A stretch of DNA of 64,000 bases from Mucilaginibacter sp. PAMC 26640 (GTDB lineage Bacteria; Bacteroidota; Bacteroidia; Sphingobacteriales; Sphingobacteriaceae). Positions 52,754 to 60,238 of the stretch are shown here, piece by piece. Location of the stretch: positions 1,736,001 through 1,800,000 of the forward strand of contig CP014773.1 in NCBI GenBank assembly GCA_001596135.1, written 5' to 3'. The position numbers and the translations under genes are program-made. A model generated the notes under the pieces. That model was not told where the DNA came from and searched no databases. It saw only the letters and a program-made list of their open reading frames with translations. Within the stretch, counting starts at the first letter, position 1, and every line of letters starts with the position of its first letter.

Positions 52754-54211
52754 ATGAAAAAATCATTATTAGTATTTGCATTAGGCGCCTCAATTATGTT
52801 CGCCTCATGTAGTAAAAAAGACGTTATTATTGATCCGGTTGTACCAGTAATACCGCCGGTAGTAACTCCGGTTACAGCAGTTGAAGTTTCCGGCGATATC
52901 TCTGCCAACACTACCTGGACTGCAGATAAAATTTATACCCTTAAAGGTTTTGTGTACGTTACCAACGGTGCAACACTTACCATAGAAGCAGGTACAATCG
53001 TTAAAGGCGATAAAGCGTCCAAAGGAACATTGATCATCACCCGTGGTGCTAAGATCAGCGCTATCGGTACCGTTGATAAGCCAATCGTATTTACATCATC
53101 ATTTGCTGCCGGTACACGTGCATCGGGTGATTGGGGTGGTATCATCCTTTTAGGTAAAGCGCCGGTAAACCAGGGCGATAACGTAGGTATCGAAGGTGGT
53201 TTGGATGCTAAAGGCGATGCTGCTAAATACATCCAGTACGGTGGTACAGATGCTGCTGATAATTCAGGTACATTAAAATATGTACGTATTGAGTACGCAG
53301 GTATCCCTTTTTCACCGGATAATGAGATCAACGGCCTAACCATGGGTGGCGTTGGTACAGGTACTACTTTAGATTATATCGAAGTTTACCGCTCTGGCGA
53401 TGATTCTTACGAGTGGTTTGGCGGTACGGTAAATGCAAAGCACCTACTATCTATCGCTGCTTTGGATGATGATTTTGATACTGACTTTGGTTATGCAGGT
53501 AAAGTGCAGTTCGGTATAGCACAACGCTATCCATCAATTGCTGATAACTCTGGTTCAAACGCTTTCGAATCTGATAACGATGGTTCGGGTTCAGATAAAC
53601 TGGCAAAAACATCTGCTGTTTTCTCTAACATGACATTATTAGGCCCTGCATCAACTGCATCTACTCCTGCTAACATCAGTGCTAACTTTCAGCATGGTGC
53701 GCAGATCCGCCGTAATTCATCAGAAAGCATCCTGAACTCTGTGTTTGCAGGTTTTATGGAAGGTATTTATATCGATGATTCTAAAGTAACTACTGCAGGT
53801 TCAACCTCTACTAACTTTACTACAGGTTCTTTGGTATTCCAAAACAACCTGATCTACGGCAGCAACAGAAAAAGCAACGAAGTAAAAGGCGACAATGTTA
53901 CCCAGAAAGCTATTTTTGAAACTAAATTAAGAGCAGAAAATACTTTCTTAGCTACTTCTTTTGCCGATGCTTTGATCACTACACCATTTAAATTCTCATC
54001 AGACTTTGCTAACGCTGGTACACCAAACTTTGCTGACCTTGCAGGTTCACCATCAGCTTCTGGTGCATTATTTACCAATGCTAAAGTTACTGATGCATTT
54101 TTTGATAAAGTTACCTACCGCGGCGCTATCGGTACTACCGACTGGACCACTGGCTGGACTAACTTTGATCCACAAGTTATGCCTTACACCACTCCTGGTG
54201 CTGTAAAATAA
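52754..54211 (+). CDS. Beta-helix-like outer-membrane lipoprotein, receptor partner
   Basis: A 485-residue lipoprotein. The signal ends at a lipobox (ALGASIMFASC), followed by a proline-rich linker (VVPVIPPVVTPVT). The body has regularly spaced Gly-rich strands (TIEAGTIVKGDKASKGTLI, SGDWGGIILLGKAPV, YIEVYRSGDDSYEWFGG) that suggest a right-handed parallel beta-helix. This family recurs next to TonB receptors in Bacteroidota and is poorly characterised. It is cotranscribed with the receptor (29 bp) and followed by a strong terminator. It probably acts at the cell surface in ligand capture; the ligand is not predictable. Confidence 0.8.
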   Translation: MKKSLLVFALGASIMFASCSKKDVIIDPVVPVIPPVVTPVTAVEVSGDISANTTWTADKIYTLKGFVYVTNGATLTIEAGTIVKGDKASKGTLIITRGAKISAIGTVDKPIVFTSSFAAGTRASGDWGGIILLGKAPVNQGDNVGIEGGLDAKGDAAKYIQYGGTDAADNSGTLKYVRIEYAGIPFSPDNEINGLTMGGVGTGTTLDYIEVYRSGDDSYEWFGGTVNAKHLLSIAALDDDFDTDFGYAGKVQFGIAQRYPSIADNSGSNAFESDNDGSGSDKLAKTSAVFSNMTLLGPASTASTPANISANFQHGAQIRRNSSESILNSVFAGFMEGIYIDDSKVTTAGSTSTNFTTGSLVFQNNLIYGSNRKSNEVKGDNVTQKAIFETKLRAENTFLATSFADALITTPFKFSSDFANAGTPNFADLAGSPSASGALFTNAKVTDAFFDKVTYRGAIGTTDWTTGWTNFDPQVMPYTTPGAVK

Positions 54212-54224
54212 TTTACACGAAAAT

Positions 54225-54260
54225 AAAAAGCTGCCCTACGCAAATAGGGCAGCTTTTTTT
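54225..54260 (+). terminator. Rho-independent terminator
   Basis: AAAAAGCTGCCCTA (54225-54238) pairs perfectly with TAGGGCAGCTTTTT (54245-54258) around a 6-nt loop, with a T-run to 54260. It ends the receptor-lipoprotein operon. Confidence 0.9.
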
Positions 54261-54286
54261 AATTAAACAGTAGGGTTAACAAACAG

Positions 54287-54871
54287 ATGAGTTTTTTACA
54301 CGTAAACTTTAGTGAGGTAGATACACAGATAGCGCAGTTTGCGAGGGCAATTGCTTTGCCCATCAGAGTATTTATCATCAGGATGATAGCCGAAAACGGG
54401 AACTCTATTAATAAGCAAAATTTTTACAACAGTACCTTTGATGCCCGTGCCATTAATAAGCATATCATGGAGCTTAAATCGCTGGGTATTATTAAAGTTA
54501 AAACGATAAAGGCCCAGGTAACCTATCACATAGATCAGCCGATGTTCGATCAGATGTCGGCACAGTTTGGAATGTTATTTTACCCGGTTTCTAATTCAAA
54601 ACCCATTGAAGAGCCTAAGCCGGAATTACCGGTTGATGATGCCGTAACCGCTACCAGTTTTGGGCAATACATTAAGCTGCACCGCATAGAGTTAAACATG
54701 TCGCAGGAGAGCCTGGCTGCCAGGATACAAATAGACCGAGCTTTGCTGAGCAGGATAGAATGCGGCCGGAAGCCATTTGCTGCTGATAAGCTTGCCCAAC
54801 TTGCAAAAGCCCTGTACCTGAGTATGGAGGAAGTTAAATTAGCATTCGAATATGATGGTGGCTTATGTTAA
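54287..54871 (+). CDS. Double-HTH regulator: winged helix plus XRE domain
   Basis: A 194-residue protein with two DNA-binding-like parts. The N-terminal half (about 8-95) resembles an ArsR-type winged helix (ALPIRVFIIRMIAENG, NKHIMELKSLGIIKVKTI, then a QVTYHID wing). A Pro/Glu linker follows (about 105-120), then a Cro/C1 (XRE) helix-turn-helix at about 125-180 (FGQYIKLHRIELNMSQESLA and DRALLSRIECGRKPF). No membrane segment or metal-binding Cys pair is seen. It sits between two TonB receptor units and is probably their regulator. The combination is unusual. Confidence 0.8.
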   Translation: MSFLHVNFSEVDTQIAQFARAIALPIRVFIIRMIAENGNSINKQNFYNSTFDARAINKHIMELKSLGIIKVKTIKAQVTYHIDQPMFDQMSAQFGMLFYPVSNSKPIEEPKPELPVDDAVTATSFGQYIKLHRIELNMSQESLAARIQIDRALLSRIECGRKPFAADKLAQLAKALYLSMEEVKLAFEYDGGLC

Positions 54872-54892
54872 TTAAATGTAAACAATCCCGGT

Positions 54893-54984
54893 TGTTAACA
54901 TTAACACAGCGTCGCTAAACATAATACATCCTTAACATTTACTTAATATTATAGCCGAACCTTTGTGGAGTTTAAAAACCCCAC
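54893..54984 (+). promoter_or_regulatory. Promoter of the Oar-like receptor with three operator-like elements
   Basis: TGTTAA-CA-TTAACA (54893-54906) is a dyad. CTTAACATTTA and CTTAATATTAT (54931-54941, 54942-54952) are tandem 11-nt repeats with PhoB-box-like geometry. AACCTTTG (54958-54965) is one base off the -7 consensus. GTGGAGTTT-AA-AAACCCCAC (54965-54984) is a 9-bp dyad with one mismatch that directly abuts the ATG at 54985, where it would also fold the ribosome-binding region. Confidence 0.5.
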
Positions 54985-57900
54985 ATGAAAAAACTATACT
55001 TTTTTATTTTTACACTGCTGTTTGCCGCAGGTGCAAACGCACAGATCACAACCGCTGTTATCAGCGGAAAGGTGGTTGACCAGAAGGGTGTTACCATGCC
55101 CGGTGTTACGGTTTCGGCTGTAAATACCAGTACCGGTACCCGCTATGGCGCACAAACCAACTCCGATGGACGTTACACTATCGCGAATATTAACCCGGGT
55201 GGCCCTTATACCATAAGCGCCAGTTTTGTAGGTTACAAAAAAGACGAACGTACCGACATTACCTTATCATTAGGCGGTGCTGCTTTTAACTTTTTATTAG
55301 CTGATGAAACCACCAGCCTGAAAGAAGTTAGGGTTGTTGCTACAGGTGGCGCTACTAAAACAGGCGCAAGCACACGCATCAGCCAGTCGCAGATCCGTAA
55401 CCTGCCAACGATTAGCCGCAGTTTGCAGGATCTTACCCGCACAACGCCGCAAAGTAATAACAACTCTTTCCAGGGTACCAACTACCGCTATAACAATGTA
55501 ACGCTTGATGGTGCTATCAATAACGATGCAATTGGCTTTAGCCCTTCATTAGGTGGCCAGTCAAATGCTTCTGGCCAGGTGGGTAGCAGTACCCGTACCA
55601 GCCCGGTATCTTTAGATGCCATCCAGGACATCCAGGTTTTGGTTGCCCCTTACGATATTAAAATTGGTAACGTATTAGGTGGTAGTATCAACGCGGTAAC
55701 CCGCAGCGGTACCAATGATTTTACAGGATCTATTTACGGTTATGGCCGTGGTGCATTCTTAGTAGGCCCAAACAACGCTAAAGCAGCGTCGGGCGGCGAT
55801 GGTTCAAGCCTGCCAACATCTTTCCATGATTATCAAACAGGTATCCGTTTAGGTTTCCCGTTAATCAAAAACAAATTATTCTTCTTTACTAACGAAGAGA
55901 TTGCCCGCCGCCAGGATCCTGTTATTGCAGGTGCAGGTACTGCAGGTTCTGCCAATGTGCTGAGCCTTACCGATGCGCAAAATATCGCTAATACAATGGC
56001 TAGCTATGGTATCAATGCCGGTAGTTATGGTAACACGTCAATCTTCTCTCGCAGCAATAAATATTTTAACCGTTTAGACTGGAACATCAACGATAAAAAC
56101 CAGTTGACGTTGCGTAACAACACGATATCATCAACCGCTACCAATTTGGAGCGCGATCAGCAGAACTTCCGTTTCAGTGGTATCGATTATACTTCGCACA
56201 ATAACTCAACCTCAACGGTTGCCGAGTTAAAATCAAGATTCAGCAATAACTTAAGCAACAGTTTAGTTTTAGGTTATTCTAACGTACATGACTTCCGCGA
56301 CCCTAACTCTGACCCGGCATTGCCGCAGATTGAGATCACCGGCCGCACACCAGGTACAACCATCTTCCTGGGTACCGACAGGGAAGCTGCGATATTTGAT
56401 ATGCGCCAGAAAACCACTGAGTTTACCGATAACTTAACTTATACAAAAGGGAAGCACACCTTTACATTCGGTACACACAATGAGTTTTATAACATCACTT
56501 ACAACTTTGTAAACGCATGGAATGGCCGGGTGGCTTACGCCAATATTGAGGATTTTTTAGCAAATAAGCCGTCACGTGTACGCGCTAACTACAACTATAC
56601 CAACAATACCCGTGATTATATCATGGCTAACCCGTCTGCCAAGTTTAACGTTAACCTCTTAAGCGTATACGGACAGGATGAAATTCAGATCACTGATAAC
56701 TTTAAGCTGACTGCCGGTATTCGTTTTGACTATGCTGATGTGCCAACAAAACAACCATTGAGCATCAAAACTACTGGCGCACCGGTTGACGCTAACTACG
56801 GTAATACCTTTACCTATACCAAACCTGCCGATATCAAGAATAATTACCTGGGTAATGTTCAGGTTAACCCAAGGGTTTCGTTTAACTACGATATTAATGG
56901 TGACCAAACTGCTGTACTGCGCGGTGGTAGCGGTTTCTTTACCGGCCGTGTACCTTTTGCATGGTTCGGTTATGCATTTTATAATAATGGTAATACTTAC
57001 GGCGCTTTTGATAAGCGTTCCAGCAAGTACGTGTTTACTCCTGGTACAAACCCGGTACAAGCGCCGGCTAATGGAGGTTTAAACTTTGTAAACCAGCAAA
57101 CGCTTAACCCGGTTAACACCGGCGCAAGCGGCCCAACCCAGGTAGATTTAATTGACAACAACTTTAAAATGCCGCAGGTATGGCGTACTAACCTGGCGTA
57201 TGATTACACTACTGCTGATAAATGGAAATTTACGGTAGAAGGGATCTATACCAAAGTTATCCGCGATTTGAAATTCCAGCAGGTAAATACGGTTGACCAG
57301 GTAACTTATTACCCTTATGATGTAAATAAGCAGCAACCTATTTTTGTAAACGCACCGGTTAATGCTTCTTATACCAACGCTTACCTTTTATCAAACACCA
57401 ACCAGGGTTACCGCTACAGTGCTACCGCACAAATAGCCAAGATCTTCCCTTTTGGTTTAACAGCTAACGTTGCTTATACCTACGGTCACTCTAAAGATGT
57501 TACCAACGGTATCCGTAATTCAATGGAGAGTAACTGGCAGTTGAACCAGGCGCTTAACCCTAACAACCCGGGTTTAGCTAACTCTAACTTTGATATCCGT
57601 CACCGCATTGTATCAACCGTAAATTATAACGTTGCATGGGGTACAAACAAAAGCCTGGTATCTAACTTCGCATTCTTCTTCGCCGCACAGTCTGGCAATC
57701 CGTATACCTACGGCTTCCTGCCTAGTGCAATCGACGGAACTGGTCAGCAGGTTAGCTTAGCTTACATCCCTAAAAACGGTGAAACTGTAAACTTCTTCAG
57801 CGATGTGGTAGGTGGTGCAACTGCTGCACAGCAAGCTGCTGCTTTTGATAACTATATCAACGGTAACAAATACTTGTCGAGCCGTCGTGGTACCTTTACC

Positions 57901-58242
57901 CAGCGTAATGCTGCTTTCACACCATGGAACAATAACCTTGATTTCCGTTTCTCACAGGACTTTAAGTTTGGCAGCGGTAAACGTAAACAGGTGATCACCT
58001 TTACTTACGATATCGTAAACTTAACCAACCTGTTAAACAAAAGCTGGGGACAATATTACTTCTCCGCCAATACCTTCAATTCAACCAGCAGTATCGGTTT
58101 AACACCAAAAACAACACCTGCTTTTGGTTCTGCATCAACTACTTATCCTAAGTACACTTTTGCTGACCCGGGTGTGCCATACTCAGTTGATCTGTTTGCT
58201 TCACGCTGGCAGATGCAGTTTGGCTTGCGTTACGCATTCTAA
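54985..58242 (+). CDS. Oar-like TonB-dependent receptor with carboxypeptidase-regulatory domain
   Basis: A 1085-residue outer-membrane protein with signal peptide FFIFTLLFAAGANAQ. The N-terminal domain is ISGKVVDQKGVTMPGVTVSAV (about 28-110). The plug contains QIRNLPTISRSLQDLTRTTPQ and VAPYDIKIGNVLGGSINAVTRSG, which are hallmarks of the Oar/OmpA-related receptor group. The barrel ends LRYAF. Such receptors move large ligands or protease-derived products; no ligand is evident here. It is monocistronic, behind the double-HTH regulator and in front of a terminator, with a PhoB-box-like repeat in its promoter. Confidence 0.92.
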   Translation: MKKLYFFIFTLLFAAGANAQITTAVISGKVVDQKGVTMPGVTVSAVNTSTGTRYGAQTNSDGRYTIANINPGGPYTISASFVGYKKDERTDITLSLGGAAFNFLLADETTSLKEVRVVATGGATKTGASTRISQSQIRNLPTISRSLQDLTRTTPQSNNNSFQGTNYRYNNVTLDGAINNDAIGFSPSLGGQSNASGQVGSSTRTSPVSLDAIQDIQVLVAPYDIKIGNVLGGSINAVTRSGTNDFTGSIYGYGRGAFLVGPNNAKAASGGDGSSLPTSFHDYQTGIRLGFPLIKNKLFFFTNEEIARRQDPVIAGAGTAGSANVLSLTDAQNIANTMASYGINAGSYGNTSIFSRSNKYFNRLDWNINDKNQLTLRNNTISSTATNLERDQQNFRFSGIDYTSHNNSTSTVAELKSRFSNNLSNSLVLGYSNVHDFRDPNSDPALPQIEITGRTPGTTIFLGTDREAAIFDMRQKTTEFTDNLTYTKGKHTFTFGTHNEFYNITYNFVNAWNGRVAYANIEDFLANKPSRVRANYNYTNNTRDYIMANPSAKFNVNLLSVYGQDEIQITDNFKLTAGIRFDYADVPTKQPLSIKTTGAPVDANYGNTFTYTKPADIKNNYLGNVQVNPRVSFNYDINGDQTAVLRGGSGFFTGRVPFAWFGYAFYNNGNTYGAFDKRSSKYVFTPGTNPVQAPANGGLNFVNQQTLNPVNTGASGPTQVDLIDNNFKMPQVWRTNLAYDYTTADKWKFTVEGIYTKVIRDLKFQQVNTVDQVTYYPYDVNKQQPIFVNAPVNASYTNAYLLSNTNQGYRYSATAQIAKIFPFGLTANVAYTYGHSKDVTNGIRNSMESNWQLNQALNPNNPGLANSNFDIRHRIVSTVNYNVAWGTNKSLVSNFAFFFAAQSGNPYTYGFLPSAIDGTGQQVSLAYIPKNGETVNFFSDVVGGATAAQQAAAFDNYINGNKYLSSRRGTFTQRNAAFTPWNNNLDFRFSQDFKFGSGKRKQVITFTYDIVNLTNLLNKSWGQYYFSANTFNSTSSIGLTPKTTPAFGSASTTYPKYTFADPGVPYSVDLFASRWQMQFGLRYAF

Positions 58243-58263
58243 ACAAAAAACAAACTACCTAAC

Positions 58264-58293
58264 AAAGGCTGCTACCGGATGGAAGCAGCCTTT
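58264..58293 (+). terminator. Terminator after the Oar-like receptor
   Basis: AAAGGCTGCT (58264-58273) pairs with AGCAGCCTTT (58284-58293) around a 10-nt loop, followed by TGCTTTT. It starts 22 bp after the stop. Confidence 0.75.
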
Positions 58294-58464
58294 TGCTTTT
58301 AAGAAGAAATTTAAGAATTTAGTGAACACGAGTTTACCGAATCTTGATTTGCCAACCAGCAATTAAGTATTGGTGTGATTGGAGCCTGATTGAGTGAACA
58401 CGAATTGTTACTAATTGAACTAATTACACGAATCTTGATTCCCAATTGGAAGTTAAATAGTTTT

Positions 58465-58589
58465 TTAACCAACATGATTTGAGCAAATCAGCCCAATTCG
58501 TGAAATTCGTATTCACTCAACCTTCAACATTGCTTAACCGATATGATTTGAGCAAATCAGCCCAATTCATGTTCACTAAACCTTCAACA
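58465..58589. repeat. Tandem duplication containing a 7-bp dyad
   Basis: Two copies start at 58465 and 58534. The first 35 nt match at 33 positions, then a short deletion in the second copy, then a shared TTCACTxAACCTTCAACA (58512-58529, 58572-58589). Each holds the perfect dyad TGATTTG-AG-CAAATCA (58475-58490 and 58544-58559). Confidence 0.75.
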
Positions 58590-58602
58590 AGGCCTATGGG
58601 TT

Positions 58603-59271
58603 TTATTCCTCACCCGCGTCATCGCTTTCGGCTTTTGCCAGTTCATCCAGCTTTTTTAAGTTGGTTGTGATAGGGTTATTTATAAGCAGCTGCGCGAAAA
58701 ATACCAGGTTAGCTACCAGGTAGCGTACAGTTTGATTGGTGTAGTAATGTTTTTCGCCGCCGGCCTCTACATAATCTTTTCCGCGGCCAGCCAGGCCAAC
58801 CCAGTAAGCATTTACATTCGGCGGGATAGTGAAGCCGAATTCCTGCATGGCCCATAGTATTTGTGCTGCGCAGGAGTGGGCACCATCCTCGTTCCCTGTA
58901 ATTAAGCAACCAGCTACTTTTCCGTAGGTGAAATACTGGCCGGTTTCTTCATCGGTAAAACCGTCTTCATGAAATATGGCATCCAGTCGCTCGATCACAC
59001 TTTGCGCAGTGGAAGCTAACCGGCCCATCCAGATGGGGCTAGCCAGTATAAAAATATCGCATTCGCGGATCTTTTGTAATAAGATCGGCCACTGATCGCC
59101 GTCGCCCAGGTCAGTTTCTGTTCCGGGCTTTACTTTATAGTCTACAAAACGAAGCACTTCGGTTTCTGCTCCCTGTTCCTGCAGCTGGGTTACCGCCTTA
59201 TTGATAAGCGCCTCGGTGTTGGAAAACTTTGGAGATGGCTGTAAAGTACAGTTGAGAATGAACGCTTTCAT
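58603..59271 (-). CDS. NAD(P)H-dependent FMN reductase / flavodoxin-fold oxidoreductase
   Basis: A 222-residue protein beginning MKAFILNCTLQPSPKFSNTE, a flavin-binding phosphate loop like LxGSLRxxSxT. The second flavin loop is SPIWMGRLASTAQSVIERLD and the third ITGNEDGAHSCAAQILWAM. The ATG at 59271 is chosen because the beta1 strand starts there; upstream in-frame sequence is promoter-like. It is a cytosolic reductase of FMN, quinones or nitro compounds; the substrate is unknown. It is monocistronic and divergent from the esterase gene with a 133-bp gap. Confidence 0.9.
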   Translation of the reverse strand: MKAFILNCTLQPSPKFSNTEALINKAVTQLQEQGAETEVLRFVDYKVKPGTETDLGDGDQWPILLQKIRECDIFILASPIWMGRLASTAQSVIERLDAIFHEDGFTDEETGQYFTYGKVAGCLITGNEDGAHSCAAQILWAMQEFGFTIPPNVNAYWVGLAGRGKDYVEAGGEKHYYTNQTVRYLVANLVFFAQLLINNPITTNLKKLDELAKAESDDAGEE

Positions 59272-59404
59272 ATGGAGCTTAAGATTTATTAAGCAACATA
59301 TGATATCGGAATATGTTACGGCAAATCTGGGGTCAATTGTAAAAACCCAGAGAGCAAGCTTCCCGTGGAAGTGCCGGTTGTAACCTGATTGATTAACTTT
59401 GGAG

Positions 59405-60238
59405 ATGAAGAAGCTGAGTCTGTTATATTGGGGCCTGTTATGTTGCCTGGTTTCCAAAGCCCAGGTAAGTACAATTGCGAAAGGCGAACATTACCCGCTT
59501 ACTATCGGGGTGGTGGATCATGTGCAATCGGCACAGCTTGGAGAGGATCGCGCACTTAATATTTACCTGCCCGGGGGTTACGATAAAGATACCGCAACAA
59601 GGTATCCGGTTATATATCTGCTCGATGGATCTAAAGATGAAGACTTTATGCATATAGCAGGCCTGGTGCAGTTTTTAACCATGATAGATGCCATGCCAAA
59701 CTCCATTGTTGTAGGCATAGCCAATGTAGATCGCAAGCGGGATTTTACTTATCCATCCGCCAACCCGGCCGACTTGAAACTGGTACCTACTTCTGGCGGC
59801 TCGGAAAAATTCACCGCTTTTATAGAAAAAGAATTACAACCCTATATCCAAGAAAACTACAAAGTGAGCGGAAGCAAAACCATCATCGGGCAATCATTGG
59901 GGGGCTTGCTGGCAACGGAAATTCTGCTCAGGAAACCGGCTTTATTTACCAACTATATCATCGTTAGCCCCAGTTTATGGTGGGATAACGAAACCTTGCT
60001 AAAAAAAGCACCTGCTTTGCTCAGATCGAATGCTTACCGGGGCATCAAAACCTACCTAACCTACGGCAGCGAAGGTAGCCAGATGATAGGCGACGCGCAA
60101 AAGCTAGCCGGGATGTTAAAGGCAGATTTAAACCTGCGATCCGCCAGCAATTTTATGCCCAACGAAGATCACCTTACTATTTTACATAACGCGGTTTATA
60201 GCGCTTTGCAATGGATCAACAAACCCTCAATAAAATAA
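59405..60238 (+). CDS. Alpha/beta hydrolase, esterase family (Fes/IroE-like)
   Basis: A 277-residue exported hydrolase with signal peptide LSLLYWGLLCCLVSKAQ. The ATG at 59405 is preferred to a TTG two codons upstream. The fold shows ALNIYLPGGYDKDTATRYPVIY, the nucleophile elbow IIGQSLGGL (Ser164) and a C-terminal NEDHLTILH with the catalytic His. This arrangement is typical of the esterase-D/enterochelin-esterase-like family. The substrate could be an acyl or siderophore ester. It converges with the GH20 gene, overlapping it by 12 nt. Confidence 0.88.
   Translation: MKKLSLLYWGLLCCLVSKAQVSTIAKGEHYPLTIGVVDHVQSAQLGEDRALNIYLPGGYDKDTATRYPVIYLLDGSKDEDFMHIAGLVQFLTMIDAMPNSIVVGIANVDRKRDFTYPSANPADLKLVPTSGGSEKFTAFIEKELQPYIQENYKVSGSKTIIGQSLGGLLATEILLRKPALFTNYIIVSPSLWWDNETLLKKAPALLRSNAYRGIKTYLTYGSEGSQMIGDAQKLAGMLKADLNLRSASNFMPNEDHLTILHNAVYSALQWINKPSIK

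Larger units (their letters stand above)
58243..58602. other. Repeat-rich intergenic region
   Basis: 360 bp with no gene. After the terminator there are paired words: AGTGAACACGA at 58321-58331 and 58393-58403, and CGAATCTTGATT at 58338-58349 and 58429-58440. The region ends in a 69-nt-period duplication (58465-58589). Confidence 0.5.

Noticed and set aside
58465..58589. CRISPR-like array
   Set aside because: Only two imperfect copies, no regular spacers and no cas genes.
59399..59404. TTG start two codons upstream of the esterase ATG
   Set aside because: The ATG at 59405 directly precedes a normal signal peptide and needs no rare start.
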